Positions 45,532-55,739 are shown, counted from the stretch's first letter. The stretch: 64,000 bases of DNA from Calothrix sp. PCC 7103 (GCF_000331305.1 NZ_KB217478.1:1595679-1659678), one strand, 5' to 3'. Numbers and translations: made by a program. The notes: generated by a model from the letters alone, not told the origin.

Positions 45532-46944
45532 ATGAAATTAGAAAATATAACTTCTCGTCTTAGCGAAGAGCAAGTAAAAGCTGATAATGAGTTAGTTACA
45601 CAAATTCAAATTAAATTACGAGGTTTAGGTTTATATCCGGGTGGAAAGTTTGTTGATGGTGACTTTGGCCCAAGAACTAGGAATGCGATTAAAAGCTTTT
45701 GTGATGCTGTTGGTATTCCCTTTCCTCAATATGATAGAAACTTGGCTCAAAATCTTTTAACCAAAAAGCAGTTACCTTCTGTTTTAGGAATGGTAACTAG
45801 TAACCGCACGCAAACTTTCCAAAATTTACTAGATATTGCCAAAGCTACCCGACCCCCTGAAGGGGAAGTTGCTTTTTTACATCGAGGTATTCAAAACTCT
45901 AAGTACATTACAGAAATTGCTGAGTATGCAGAACGGTTAACAACTAAGCATGAACCTCAAGCTTTACCATCAACTTATACACCGTATCCGAAACGAGGAG
46001 TAATTCCGAATATAGATAGTCAAGGTTTAAATTTTCTTCATTCTGATGTTAAAGAAGCTTGTATTTGTATTGGTAATTTTGCGAATGGGGAAATAAAAAC
46101 CCGCTGGTTGGGGAAAAATGCTCTTGAAGAACGTCAGTTTTGGAGTGCTAGCAAGATTATTCCAATTCTAAACACTGTTTGCGATGCTAACACTAAGGCG
46201 CCTGGAGTTGATATTGCGAACTGCTATATAAATGAATCACGAAACAAATTTACTGATATCGTTTTAGATATTATTAGCTACCGAGGCAAAATTACTTCCT
46301 CAAATGCCGGAGCAGCTTGCTTAAAGCTGTTTCAAACTCCAACAGCGTTAGAAACATGGGTTAAAAATATTACAGGGAATCAACAGCTGAGTTTTCGGGG
46401 TGGGTATGGTGAAAATGCATTTATTAGACAACCAAAACTATTTGATAGAGTCTCAGGCAAACAAGTACTCAATTCACCTGGCGCCCCACTAGATGGTCAA
46501 AATTTATTATCCGCATACGATTTGACGCGGTTAATCTCAATGTTAGGATGGCATTGGCATTTACCCGGAGATGTACGTTTACCTGGCGCCCAATGGCAAA
46601 GTTTAAAATCTATAGTTCAAGCAATGGGTAACGACAGAGCAAGATATATAGATGTGGCAATAGAAACTCTTGGACTAGAAAATGTTATTACCTCTCCAGT
46701 CATTATCTCAAAACTAGGTAATGGTTTTAGCGAAAGTAGAACTTCACACGAAATTACTTACGTTGCGCTCGTAGAATTCTTCGATGAACGTAACAGTAGC
46801 GCAAACCAACCTGGTAAATTCAAAACGTTAGCAATAACATTACGAGCAGCGGTACAACCACCTCGTACCTTAGTTGAAGTTGACGCGCGTATGGCAGCAG
46901 ATGTCACCGAAATTATTCGTCGCATAGTTGATGAAATTATCTAG
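45532..46944 (+). CDS. Peptidoglycan-binding hypothetical protein
   Basis: 470 aa, start ATG at 45532. Residues about 20-75 are a PG_binding_1 domain (TQIQIKLRGLGLYPGGKFVD, GDFGPRTRNAIKSFC). From about 150 to 350 is a region that includes SASKIIPILNTVCDANTKAP and GYGENAFIRQPKLFDRVSGK; its WSASKII...N...GAP pattern recalls the Ser-x-x-Lys active site of penicillin-binding or beta-lactamase folds, which I give only as a weak hint. No signal peptide. It is the second protein of this kind in the neighbourhood. No other family recognised. Confidence 0.6.
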   Translation: MKLENITSRLSEEQVKADNELVTQIQIKLRGLGLYPGGKFVDGDFGPRTRNAIKSFCDAVGIPFPQYDRNLAQNLLTKKQLPSVLGMVTSNRTQTFQNLLDIAKATRPPEGEVAFLHRGIQNSKYITEIAEYAERLTTKHEPQALPSTYTPYPKRGVIPNIDSQGLNFLHSDVKEACICIGNFANGEIKTRWLGKNALEERQFWSASKIIPILNTVCDANTKAPGVDIANCYINESRNKFTDIVLDIISYRGKITSSNAGAACLKLFQTPTALETWVKNITGNQQLSFRGGYGENAFIRQPKLFDRVSGKQVLNSPGAPLDGQNLLSAYDLTRLISMLGWHWHLPGDVRLPGAQWQSLKSIVQAMGNDRARYIDVAIETLGLENVITSPVIISKLGNGFSESRTSHEITYVALVEFFDERNSSANQPGKFKTLAITLRAAVQPPRTLVEVDARMAADVTEIIRRIVDEII

Positions 46945-46956
46945 TAGTGGGGTGGG

Positions 46957-46988
46957 CAGTACTACTGGTTAACTCAACCAGTAGTACC
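46957..46988. repeat. CAGTACTACTGG inverted repeat
   Basis: GCAGTACTACTGGTTAACTC and AACCAGTAGTACC form a hairpin between convergent genes. A similar inverted pair lies around 3795-3833. Possible bidirectional terminator. Confidence 0.65.
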
Positions 46989-47010
46989 AAATTGCGCCAC
47001 TTGCAAAAGC

Positions 47011-47988
47011 TTATCCAAATAAAAAAATCCATAATGGCAATACAAAAAGCAACAATATTGTTGATACAAGAATACTGCTAGCAATTAAATCACGGTCTAG
47101 ATTATATTCTTCTGCTAGAATTAAACCCAGAAATGCAGATGGCATTCCTGACATCAGCACCATTGCCAAGCTTGATGAAGCAGGCAGCTTAAGTACAAAT
47201 TTAGTAAAAATCCCAACTAGTAAAGGTATTATAATAACTCGCAAAGTAGCCGGAATAAGGGCTAATTTAAGGCTTTTCCATCCTTGTAGTTGAGCGAGTC
47301 TAATTCCGATGAGTAAAAAAGCACATGCAATAACGATACCAATTGATTGTTGAAGTCCTATTTCAACAGCATCTGGTAGTTTTAAAGAGCGCGTAAAGTA
47401 TCCAACTATAAATGCCCATAACGGAGGAACTATTAGAATATCCCGTAGTTGCGTTAAAAAGTTATTTTGTTGCTGAGTGTGGCTATAGTAATTAGCAATC
47501 CATACTCCTAAACCAAATGGACCAATAACATTGTGGGTAATACTGAATAAGACTGCTAAATTTAATGCATTCGCATCAACTAACGAAGGTGCAATTGCCA
47601 GTCCAACAAAACCAGTATTACCTAAAATAGCAGCGAGAAGAAAACTCCCCTCGCTGACTCGACTCAGTGGTTGTATTTTTGAGTCGTGTTCACACTTTTG
47701 CTGGTTGGCTAATAATTTCCATATCCATATAACTGATAGTGTCACCACTAAACCAATTATTAATGTACCAACGGTTATTACTGGCGCCAATACCGAGGTA
47801 TCAATTGCTTGATACTGATTAGAGTTACCCTGACGAGACAACGCAATAAGTTCCAGAGGGACTCCAACCCAGTAAAGACCACGACCTAATATCTTTGAGA
47901 AAGACTTAGGTAGTAAGCGACATACCAGTAACCCTAACCCTATCCAAATAATTAAAGGTGTATAAGCTTGAAATAAAGTGTCAGTCAT
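47011..47988 (-). CDS. AEC family transporter (auxin efflux carrier-like)
   Basis: 325 aa with about ten transmembrane helices (e.g. PLIIWIGLGLLVCRLLPKSF, SLVDANALNLAVLFSITHNV, LVSTILLLFVLPLWIF). The TH-rich break GNTGFVGLAIAPSLVD and MSGMPSAFLGLILAEEYNLD resemble AEC permeases, which export or import organic anions such as malate or malonate in bacteria. Substrate unknown. Start ATG at 47988. Confidence 0.85.
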   Translation of the reverse strand: MTDTLFQAYTPLIIWIGLGLLVCRLLPKSFSKILGRGLYWVGVPLELIALSRQGNSNQYQAIDTSVLAPVITVGTLIIGLVVTLSVIWIWKLLANQQKCEHDSKIQPLSRVSEGSFLLAAILGNTGFVGLAIAPSLVDANALNLAVLFSITHNVIGPFGLGVWIANYYSHTQQQNNFLTQLRDILIVPPLWAFIVGYFTRSLKLPDAVEIGLQQSIGIVIACAFLLIGIRLAQLQGWKSLKLALIPATLRVIIIPLLVGIFTKFVLKLPASSSLAMVLMSGMPSAFLGLILAEEYNLDRDLIASSILVSTILLLFVLPLWIFLFG

Positions 47989-48088
47989 TAAAGTAATTTA
48001 ATTGTAATGGCTAGTTGGGAACCGTAAAATTTACTTTTTTCCCAACTTAAATGCAGTCCAATACCAAGTTACCTTAATTAAGTAAAAG

Positions 48089-50308
48089 TTAGTTGATCAA
48101 AGCGATATCACGAATACGCCATCCGTTGTCTACGCGCAGTACTTCGTATCTAACTCTGACTTTATCTTTTTCTGTTTCCTTTGTCTGTCCGTTTTCGTAG
48201 TAAGTCGTACTTTCTACTACTGTTGCTTCTACCGTTGCGTGGTTTTTATTATTAGCATCTGGTTTAACAGATACGTTTAATACTGTATGTTCGTACTGTC
48301 GATACTTATTGTTTGATTTGACTTGCAAAGCAATACCTCTCCAGTATGATAATGCTGAACCTGTTAGTATTTGGTTCAAACTATCTATATTATGGTTGGA
48401 ACCTAATGAAGCTGATTTTGCTGATAACCAACTCTGAACTACTTGTGTTGCAGATTCTTTGGTTAAATCTCCCTCTGGGTACTGTGGTTGACTACCTGGT
48501 GTAGGAATTACTACAGGTGGTTCATTTATTTCTATTGCTAGCTGTTTCCCTTGTAATGCTGGGCCTGGAATTAATATATTCTTTAACCAGCCAAATGCTG
48601 TACTAATTAACAGCCAAAATAATAATACACCCGCCACCGAAGCTAATACTTTTAGTAACAAACTCGCACTTTTATTACGAGATTGCCTACGTCTTGGCGC
48701 CACACGTTGGTTCGGTACAGGAACATTCTTTACACTACCAGATGGTTGATGTCTACGTCTTTTCGATTTTGGCGCCGTAACTGTGGTTGTCGCTATTTGA
48801 CTATTTTGATTTTTTGGGACACGACCGTTCGGTTGTGGTCTTGAAGTAACAGGCGCCTCGTTATTAAATCTAGTATCGTAGTTATCGGTTGATATACTGT
48901 AATTCACAGGCGCCGACTTGGGTATTTCTGTTACCCTATCGCGATAATTAGGTTGAGCCGTAAATGTCGAATTATTATAATTACTTGATGTAGTATATGA
49001 TGTTCCATTTGAAGACTTAAGTGTAGAAGTACGCCAGTCACCATCAACATTTTCTGCATCACTGGGTAAAACTTCTAAATAAGCTTGCACGTTAGGGTCT
49101 GCAAAATATTCCTTGAGCGATGCTACTTGGTCTTCTAAATCACGAAAATGTGGAAATACTTCATTTTGTAACCAACGTTCACCGTATAGGCACAGTCCTG
49201 GTAATAAATCTGGCGAAGACTGAGAATGTTCGCGAATAAAAGCCAAAGCTTCGTATTCTTGACTTAATTCTAATGCCTTAGTAGCTTCTTCTGTTTGTCC
49301 CAAAAGTAGGGCGCATAACGATTGCTCAAGGTGAACATCTTGCCGTTTACCCAAACGCAACAGCATTTGCTTTGCTTGCCGAATTAATGCTGGTTGACGT
49401 TGAGTAAATCCACGCGCGATTAAAGCATAAACAGCTAAATATGTGGCAACTGCTGAAGGACGTTTACTTTCGGACTCAAATAGATGATGCTGTTCAGCTA
49501 CGGTTAAATGATGCCGTAACTGCTGAACAAAGCGTAAAAAATCATCAACGTTTAATCCTGACTCATCGTTGAGCGACCCATCTATACCACCACGTTCTTC
49601 TAAAACCTGCTGTAATAGCTGTAATCCTTGCTTTCTTTCTGCTGCATGGTCAAGTGGCAATGCAACTAATTCGAGAATGCGATATGGACGCAATCTATTT
49701 AAATCAGCTTGAATTTCAACTCGAACCACTGAGAACATTCCTTCTTTTGCTAACAATTCTTCTCCTGTCTCCAGAGAAATTGCTGCGTTCTCATAGTTTC
49801 CTTGCTGCCATTGTTCGCGTCCTAATTCTAAACACGCTAATGCTACTGTTAGTACTACATCCGGACGTTCGGAGGCAAAACTTTCATTATCTGTTTTTCT
49901 GTTAACAAGGTATGGGCGCCCAAGTTTAAGAACTTGTTCGTATTCTCCAAGCTCTTGTAAAATCAGCAAGGCGCCGACTAATTCGTCTTCATTAACATCT
50001 ATAGTTGGGTTTTGAGTATCAGAATTTGGGTTTCGAGTAACTCTGTTCTCAACAGCGACAGCGACATCGGTGCCGTTTTGAGTATATGCAGACGCTAAAT
50101 ACACCCTGTCGTATTCTTTGCGCTCTAAAGGATTAGATAAAACCACGTAAGCTTCTTCAACTAATTGTTTTCGCGATGTAGTTGCTGCAATTGAATATTC
50201 CCGTCGTGGTAACTGGACAATGCGGTCATTATAAGCTTGCCGCAATTGCTCCCTTGTTGCCGCCAACGGTAATCCTAATATACGGTAGTAATCGAGCGGA
50301 ATTCGCAC
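48089..50308 (-). CDS. ftn2: Cell division protein Ftn2/ZipN (ARC6 homologue)
   Basis: 739 aa. The N-terminal J-like domain (IPLDYYRILGLPLAATREQL) lacks the HPD motif, as in ARC6. A long helical middle holds tetratricopeptide-like stretches, a single transmembrane helix lies at about 545-565 (KVLASVAGVLLFWLLISTAF), and the C-terminal ARC6-like IMS domain (about 605-735) includes ATQVVQSWLSAKSASLGSNH and the final VDNGWRIRDIALIN. In cyanobacteria it anchors FtsZ to the membrane and organises the divisome. Start ATG at 50308. It is a single gene divergent from pdhA across a long spacer. Confidence 0.95.
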   Translation of the reverse strand: MRIPLDYYRILGLPLAATREQLRQAYNDRIVQLPRREYSIAATTSRKQLVEEAYVVLSNPLERKEYDRVYLASAYTQNGTDVAVAVENRVTRNPNSDTQNPTIDVNEDELVGALLILQELGEYEQVLKLGRPYLVNRKTDNESFASERPDVVLTVALACLELGREQWQQGNYENAAISLETGEELLAKEGMFSVVRVEIQADLNRLRPYRILELVALPLDHAAERKQGLQLLQQVLEERGGIDGSLNDESGLNVDDFLRFVQQLRHHLTVAEQHHLFESESKRPSAVATYLAVYALIARGFTQRQPALIRQAKQMLLRLGKRQDVHLEQSLCALLLGQTEEATKALELSQEYEALAFIREHSQSSPDLLPGLCLYGERWLQNEVFPHFRDLEDQVASLKEYFADPNVQAYLEVLPSDAENVDGDWRTSTLKSSNGTSYTTSSNYNNSTFTAQPNYRDRVTEIPKSAPVNYSISTDNYDTRFNNEAPVTSRPQPNGRVPKNQNSQIATTTVTAPKSKRRRHQPSGSVKNVPVPNQRVAPRRRQSRNKSASLLLKVLASVAGVLLFWLLISTAFGWLKNILIPGPALQGKQLAIEINEPPVVIPTPGSQPQYPEGDLTKESATQVVQSWLSAKSASLGSNHNIDSLNQILTGSALSYWRGIALQVKSNNKYRQYEHTVLNVSVKPDANNKNHATVEATVVESTTYYENGQTKETEKDKVRVRYEVLRVDNGWRIRDIALIN

Positions 50309-51056
50309 AGCCTACTTCCCCTACAGCGTATTATGTGATGTTTCACCCAGACCATTCCAGGCATTATCAAACCGTGCCATAATAATACCTTGTTGAACTT
50401 ACACGCGCGTTTTGTTTACAACACAACAACTTAACTGTTGTTTAAAGTATGTAATCGGCGCCGATATCTAAGTCAGCTTCCCTCTACACTTAACTAATGA
50501 ACATAAGTAAAAAATAGTTAAGTAATCGAGAAGTATACAACAATACCAAGAGATTGAATAATTAACTATCACTATAAATAGGTAGCTATATTCATTCTGA
50601 GGTTAGCAACGAATTATACATCATTGTGAACTGTTGTTCGCTACTATAGAGCGAGTAAAATTCTACCACAACGATATTATTGTTACAATTACCTAGAAGC
50701 ACATTGCTGATAAGTAACGCTGTGCCGAAAGCTAAAAATTGTTAATCAATATGCAGAATCTTGCTATCCTAACTGTTAGTGTATAGCCGAGGGTAGCGAA
50801 AGCGCGCCGACTACGACATCAAATAAAGTTGCTTCCTTACAATCAAATGAACGAGCTTCGAGTTATCGAATCTTGATTTTGACAGTTTATTTGCTGCTTC
50901 TAAGTGTAGAGAGTAGTAAAGCCGAAGCAATTGGACGCTCTTGGGTAGCGCGGCGCCTGCATTAAAAGGAAGTCGCCTATAAATCGAGTAAGCGTACATG
51001 AACGTTATATAAATAATGGTGACATTAAGTGTTACTACGGGGATACTCAAAAGATA
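50309..51056. other. Long spacer between ftn2 and pdhA
   Basis: Nearly 750 bp. Short open frames are present, but none resembles a protein. It contains two GGCGCC sites and several GTTAATT-like AT-rich stretches. No repeat of the named families. Probably two promoter regions with long leaders. Confidence 0.45.
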
Positions 51057-52091
51057 ATGGTTCAAGAACGCACGTTACCAACGTTTGATGCGGCATCCGC
51101 ACAAATTACGAAACAAGAAGGGTTGCTGCTTTACGAAGACATGGTTTTGGGGCGCATGTTTGAAGATAAGTGCGCCGAAATGTACTACCGGGGAAAAATG
51201 TTTGGCTTTGTCCACCTTTACAACGGTCAAGAAGCTGTTTCCAGTGGTATTGTCAAAGCTATGAAACCGGGAGAAGACTATGTTAGCAGCACATACCGCG
51301 ACCACGTTCATGCTTTAAGTGCTGGAGTACCAGCGCGCGAAGTTATGGCAGAGCTATTTGGCAAAGCCACAGGTTGTAGCAAAGGACGCGGTGGTTCAAT
51401 GCACATGTTCTCTGCGGAACATCGCTTACTCGGTGGATATGCGTTTGTTGCTGAAGGTATTCCTGTAGCGGCGGGTGCTGCATTTCAAAGCAAGTACCGC
51501 AAAGAAGTGTTAGGTGATACCAATCCAATGGAGGTAACAGCTTGTTTCTTCGGTGATGGCGCCGCCAACAACGGGCAATTTTTCGAGACGCTCAATATGG
51601 CAGCGTTATGGAAATTGCCAATACTCTTTGTTGTCGAAAATAATAAATGGGCAATAGGGATGGCTCACGAACGCGCAACATCTGACCCCGAAATCTACAA
51701 AAAAGCCAGCGTCTTCAACATGGTGGGTGTTGAAGTTGATGGTATGGACGTTCTTGCAGTGTATTCAGTAGCAAAAGAAGCTGTGCGACGTGCGCGCTCC
51801 GGAGAAGGGCCAACTTTAATCGAAGCATTAACCTACCGTTTCCGAGGACACTCGTTAGCAGACCCTGACGAACTGCGAAGCAAAGAAGAAAAAGAATTTT
51901 GGTTCGCACGCGACCCAATCAAAAAGCTAGCTAGCGAATTGATTGAAAGAAAGTTAGTAACTGCCGACGAATTAAAAGCCATCGACAAAAAGATACAAAC
52001 AGAAGTCGAAGAGGCCGTCAAATTTGCCGAAAGCAGTCCCGAACCAAGTCCAGACGAGTTATACCGCTTTATCTTCGCCGAAGACGAGTAA
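51057..52091 (+). CDS. pdhA: Pyruvate dehydrogenase E1 component, alpha subunit
   Basis: 344 aa. Oxidative decarboxylation of pyruvate with thiamine diphosphate as part of the PDH complex. The TPP-binding motif is [20 protein letters not shown] (about 164-183) with [14 protein letters not shown], preceded by [16 protein letters not shown], where a family-typical His-containing loop lies. The phosphorylation loop region [15 protein letters not shown] is present. Start ATG at 51057. The beta subunit gene is not adjacent, as often in cyanobacteria. A SIR palindrome follows. Confidence 0.97.
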   Translation: MVQERTLPTFDAASAQITKQEGLLLYEDMVLGRMFEDKCAEMYYRGKMFGFVHLYNGQEAVSSGIVKAMKPGEDYVSSTYRDHVHALSAGVPAREVMAELFGKATGCSKGRGGSMHMFSAEHRLLGGYAFVAEGIPVAAGAAFQSKYRKEVLGDTNPMEVTACFFGDGAANNGQFFETLNMAALWKLPILFVVENNKWAIGMAHERATSDPEIYKKASVFNMVGVEVDGMDVLAVYSVAKEAVRRARSGEGPTLIEALTYRFRGHSLADPDELRSKEEKEFWFARDPIKKLASELIERKLVTADELKAIDKKIQTEVEEAVKFAESSPEPSPDELYRFIFAEDE

Positions 52092-52114
52092 ACAACACAC
52101 GCACAATGCACAAT

Positions 52115-52142
52115 GTAGAGACGCGATTAATCGCGTCTCTAC
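52115..52142. repeat. SIR palindrome after pdhA
   Basis: A 28-bp SIR copy (GTAGAGACGCGATTAATCGC and its mirror), 24 bp after the pdhA stop and before the epimerase gene in the same direction. It could attenuate read-through. Confidence 0.85.
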
Positions 52143-52154
52143 AATATAAAACAT

Positions 52155-53027
52155 ATGTATTCAATTTCTCTCCAACAGAATCAATATAAAACCTACATCC
52201 TCACGGATGAAAGCGCTAACTCCCAGTTAGAAGTTGTACCAGAACGTGGTGGCATAATTACTAAATGGCGCCTTGATGGAAAAGAAATTTTTTACCTAGA
52301 TGAAGAACGCTTTGTTAACCCAGAGTTGAGTGTTCGAGGAGGTAATCCGATTTTATTTCCCATTTGTGGTAACTTGCCAGAAAACACTTACACTACAGGC
52401 GGCAAACAGTATACCCTTAAGCAGCATGGATTTGCGCGCGATTTACCTTGGGTATCTCATGGTTCTGTATCAGATGAAGGAGTGTCGCTGCAAGCTACTT
52501 TACATAGCAACGAGCAAACACAAGCAGTTTACCCTTTCAACTTTCAGATAACTTTTACCTATCAACTTCAAGGTAACAGTCTGAATGTTGGACAGCATTA
52601 TATAAACAAGTCATCTCAACCAATGCCGTTTTCCTTTGGGTTTCATCCTTACTTTGTCGTGCAGGATAAAAATCAACTTCAGTTTGATATACCATCGCGA
52701 GAGTACCAAGACCAGACAACGAAAGAAAATCACACATTTAACGGCAGTTTCGACTTTAACCGCGATGAAATCGATGTAGCTTTCAAACAACTTACCAGTC
52801 AAACAGCTACCGTTACCGACTTAAGCCGTAAGCTGAAATTAACCTTCGATTACGACAACGTATTTTCAACCTTAGTATTTTGGACACTCAAAGGCAAAGA
52901 CTTTTACTGTCTCGAACCTTGGAGTGCTGGTAGAAACGCCATTAACACGGGCGAAAACCTTACAGTACTTCAACCAGGCGCCAGTTACTCAACATTTTTC
53001 AAACTCACAGCAAATTTTTTCTCTTAA
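52155..53027 (+). CDS. Aldose 1-epimerase family protein
   Basis: 290 aa. Galactose mutarotase-like beta-sandwich: VPERGGIITKWRLDGKEIFY near the N-terminus, GGNPILFPICGNLP, KQHGFARDLPW and SFGFHPYFVVQD with the catalytic His/Glu arrangement, and FYCLEPWSAGRNAINTGENL at the end. It interconverts sugar anomers; D-hexose-6-phosphate mutarotase activity is an alternative. Start ATG at 52155. Confidence 0.9.
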   Translation: MYSISLQQNQYKTYILTDESANSQLEVVPERGGIITKWRLDGKEIFYLDEERFVNPELSVRGGNPILFPICGNLPENTYTTGGKQYTLKQHGFARDLPWVSHGSVSDEGVSLQATLHSNEQTQAVYPFNFQITFTYQLQGNSLNVGQHYINKSSQPMPFSFGFHPYFVVQDKNQLQFDIPSREYQDQTTKENHTFNGSFDFNRDEIDVAFKQLTSQTATVTDLSRKLKLTFDYDNVFSTLVFWTLKGKDFYCLEPWSAGRNAINTGENLTVLQPGASYSTFFKLTANFFS

Positions 53028-53089
53028 CCCCTTTACAAAACTATATACCCTTGTGCTAGAGTATATAAGCCAGCGAAAAAACGCGGCAC

Positions 53090-53161
53090 GGGTGACTAAC
53101 TCAATGGTAGAGTACTCGGCTTTTAACCGATTAGTTCCGGGTTCGAGTCCCGGGTTACCCA
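53090..53161 (+). tRNA. trnK: tRNA-Lys (anticodon TTT)
   Basis: 72 nt. Acceptor arms GGGTGAC / GTTACCC with discriminator A at 53161; D-stem ACTC/GAGT; anticodon loop CTTTTAA with anticodon TTT; T-arm CCGGG-TTCGAGT-CCCGG. No encoded CCA is present. The first pair of the anticodon stem (C and U) is a mismatch. It lies 62 bp after the epimerase gene. Confidence 0.95.
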
Positions 53162-53505
53162 TATAAGTATTAAAAAATTTTTGTAAGTGAAAAAGTTATT
53201 GTGGGGTAGACATCATTGCCTGCCATATAAATTTAATTAAGACTGTTCCACAAGATAGAATCAGACGATTGAACTATAAGTTACAGATTTAATTTTATCT
53301 TCAACTCATAATTATTAATTATCACCCTCCATTCACTCAGCACTCAGCACTCAGCACTGAACACTAAATCTCTTAAACTTTTTAAACATAAACACCAATC
53401 ACTAGTTATAATTTCCTATAAGTTGAAAAAAACATTAAGATTAAGCGTAGTACATACGCTCATCATTCAACCGATTATCTGACAACACATTCAGGAGGAC
53501 TATCT
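53162..53505. repeat. Spacer with GTGGGGTAGACATC and CACTCAGCACT repeats
   Basis: About 340 bp before the aldolase gene. It includes a GTGGGGTAGACATCATTGCC...CCACAAG repeat (about 53200-53254) and the CACTCAGCACTCAGCACTCA array (53336-53362). A promoter for the aldolase gene should follow. AGGAGG at 53493-53498 is its ribosome-binding site. Confidence 0.7.
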
Positions 53506-54585
53506 ATGGCGCTCGTACCAATGCGGCTCATGTTGGACCACGCCGCTGAGAACGGTTACGGCATTCCAGCTTTCAACGTTAACAACCTGGAGCAGATTCA
53601 AGCAATTGTGCAGGCTGCCCATGAGACAGATAGCCCCGTAATATTACAAGCATCACGCGGCGCCCGTAAGTATGCAGGTGAGAATTTCCTTCGCCATTTA
53701 ATTTTGGCAGCAGTGGAAACTTATCCTCATCTTCCTATTGCGATGCACCAAGACCACGGTAACGAGCCAGCAACTTGCTATTCAGCAATGAAAAATGGCT
53801 TTACCAGTGTAATGATGGATGGTTCATTACAAGCTGACGCCAAAACCCCCGCAAGCTTTGAGTATAACGTCAACGTTACTCGCGAAGTCGTGAAAGTAGC
53901 TCACTCTTTGGGTGTAAGTGTTGAAGGTGAACTTGGCTGTTTGGGTTCATTGGAAACAGGTATGGGTGAAGCAGAAGACGGACATGGTTTTGAAGGTAAA
54001 CTCGACCATTCCCAACTTCTAACCGACCCCGATGAAGCGGTTCAATTTGTTGAACAAACACAAGTAGATGCTTTAGCTGTTGCTATTGGTACCAGCCACG
54101 GCGCCTACAAGTTTACCCGCAAACCAACTGGCGAAATTTTGGCAATCAGCCGCATTGAAGAAATTCACCGTCGTTTGCCCAACACCCACTTGGTAATGCA
54201 TGGTTCTTCATCTGTACCAGAAGATTTAATTGCATTAATTAACCAATACGGTGGCGCCATTCCAGAAACCTACGGTGTACCTGTTGAAGAAATTCAAAAA
54301 GGTATCAAGTGCGGTGTACGTAAAGTAAACATCGACACCGACAACCGTTTGGCTATCACCGCTGCTGTGCGTGAAGCGTTAGCGAAAGACACTAAGGAAT
54401 TTGACCCCCGTCACTTCCTCAAACCTTCCATCAAGTACATGCAAAAAGTTTGTGCTGACCGATATCAACAGTTTGGTACTGCTGGTAACGGAAGCAAAAT
54501 CAAGCAAATGTCATTGGATGACTTCGCTGCTAAGTACGCTAAAGGCGAACTTACCGCACTCACCAAAGCTGCTGCAAAAGTTTAA
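53506..54585 (+). CDS. fba: Fructose-bisphosphate aldolase, class II (Calvin-cycle type)
   Basis: 359 aa zinc enzyme that interconverts fructose 1,6-bisphosphate and the triose phosphates; the same protein also handles sedoheptulose bisphosphate in the Calvin cycle. Zinc ligands and substrate loops appear in [31 protein letters not shown] (the Calvin-subtype loop), GTSHGAYKF and [12 protein letters not shown]. The long loop [12 protein letters not shown] distinguishes this subtype. Start ATG at 53506 with AGGAGG seven bases upstream. It is followed by a SIR-type terminator. Confidence 0.97.
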   Translation: MALVPMRLMLDHAAENGYGIPAFNVNNLEQIQAIVQAAHETDSPVILQASRGARKYAGENFLRHLILAAVETYPHLPIAMHQDHGNEPATCYSAMKNGFTSVMMDGSLQADAKTPASFEYNVNVTREVVKVAHSLGVSVEGELGCLGSLETGMGEAEDGHGFEGKLDHSQLLTDPDEAVQFVEQTQVDALAVAIGTSHGAYKFTRKPTGEILAISRIEEIHRRLPNTHLVMHGSSSVPEDLIALINQYGGAIPETYGVPVEEIQKGIKCGVRKVNIDTDNRLAITAAVREALAKDTKEFDPRHFLKPSIKYMQKVCADRYQQFGTAGNGSKIKQMSLDDFAAKYAKGELTALTKAAAKV

Positions 54586-54594
54586 TTAAATAGG

Positions 54595-54636
54595 AAACCG
54601 TAGAGACGTGATTAATCAAGTCTCTACGGTTTTTTA
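54595..54636. terminator. Bidirectional terminator built on a SIR copy
   Basis: AACCGTAGAGAC and GTCTCTACGGTT (with TGATTAATCA between) form a strong stem followed by TTTTTT. It lies between the convergent aldolase and deacetylase genes and is the clearest case where a SIR copy works as a terminator. Confidence 0.8.
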
Positions 54637-55739
54637 TTTGATTGTAGTTCGGCGCCTCCCCAAGCTTGTGCGAGGGCATTCTTTAACCCTGATTGACCAA
54701 TACGTTCAACAGCTAATAAATTATTAGAAACTCCAGCAAATTTGTCTGAAGTATCATCCATTGTGAATGCAAGCTCATAGCCCGATTTCTTTACCCAATT
54801 AGCGACTCTTTCATCAAACTTACCAACAGGGTAGGTAAAGTAGCGTATAGGAATATGTAAATATGATTCCAAAATACTCTTGGATTGCATAATTTCGATT
54901 TGCAGTTGCTCGTCAGACAGGCGCCTTAAATCAAGCGGATGGGTTAAAGTGTGGCATGATATTGTCACTAGTGGGTTAGATGCCATTTCTTTTACTTGTT
55001 CCCAGCTAACGTGCCTTCTTCCAACATTATTTCCTACCCCTTTAATATAAATTCCGAACATTGCTGGAAAATTATATTTTTTAAGCAGTGGATAGACATA
55101 TTCATAATGCCCAGCATAACCGTCATCAAATGTCAATACAACTGGTTTTTTAGGTAACGGTATTCCTGTTCGTAAATGCATCACCAATAAATATATACTA
55201 ATAGGAGTGGCGCCACTAGCTTTAATTTCTTGAAAATGTTGTTCTAATTCAGCAGGAGTTACATCCCAAGAAACTAACTTTTGCGGCAGGATGTCGTGGT
55301 ACATAATAATAGGTACTTTAGCTAATCTCGCACGTGCATGAATAGAGGGCCAAACTGCGGGGTGAAAGTAAGCATAGATATAAGGAGCATATTGCTCGAT
55401 AACGCTTTTAACTAACTTAGGTTGTAACCAATTAGATATTTGTACAGCAGCATTCGACGGAACCATAATTATTCTGCCCAACACCGTACTACTTTGATTC
55501 GTATTAAACACTTTAGTGTTTTGATTCGTATTAAACACTTTAGTGTTTTGATTCGTATTACTAATAGTACTAAACACTTTAGTGTTTTGATTCGTATTAC
55601 TTATAGTACTAAATACTTTAGTATTTTGGTTAGCTTCAGCAGAAACATTTACTAAGCAAAATCTCCAAATACAAAATCCCCAGCAAAAGATATAAAATAA
55701 TCTGTGTTCCCAGAATTTTACTTTAGAGATTAAAGTCAT
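54624..55739 (-). CDS. Polysaccharide deacetylase with repetitive N-terminal linker
   Basis: 371 aa. After a hydrophobic segment (RLFYIFCWGFCIWRFCLVNV) the protein has a linker of NQNTKVFSTISNT units (residues about 38-85). The NodB domain (about 140-355) shows YHDILP, LTFDDGYAGHY (metal-binding Asp-Asp), SCHTLTHPLDL (His-x3-His) and the last motif GKFDERVANW. It should remove acetyl groups from wall or exopolysaccharide sugars outside the membrane. The gene is AT-rich in the linker, where the coding DNA is a chain of near-identical 27- to 39-bp repeats. Confidence 0.88.
   Translation of the reverse strand: MTLISKVKFWEHRLFYIFCWGFCIWRFCLVNVSAEANQNTKVFSTISNTNQNTKVFSTISNTNQNTKVFNTNQNTKVFNTNQSSTVLGRIIMVPSNAAVQISNWLQPKLVKSVIEQYAPYIYAYFHPAVWPSIHARARLAKVPIIMYHDILPQKLVSWDVTPAELEQHFQEIKASGATPISIYLLVMHLRTGIPLPKKPVVLTFDDGYAGHYEYVYPLLKKYNFPAMFGIYIKGVGNNVGRRHVSWEQVKEMASNPLVTISCHTLTHPLDLRRLSDEQLQIEIMQSKSILESYLHIPIRYFTYPVGKFDERVANWVKKSGYELAFTMDDTSDKFAGVSNNLLAVERIGQSGLKNALAQAWGGAELQSNKKP
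55500..55636. repeat. Tandem 27/39-bp repeats inside the deacetylase gene
   Basis: Four near-identical units of AACACTTTAGTGTTTTGATT followed by CGTATT, some with an extra ACTAATAGTACT. They encode NQNTKVF repeats. The core AACACT-TT-AGTGTT is itself a small hairpin. Confidence 0.85.

Noticed and set aside
50811-51065. 84-codon minus-strand frame in the ftn2-pdhA spacer
   Set aside because: It overlaps the pdhA start, has no family resemblance and no homologous look at the protein level.
53336-53362. CACTCAGCACT array as a replication origin or iteron
   Set aside because: Short array, no DnaA boxes recognised and no replication gene nearby; it matches the repeat near 36620.
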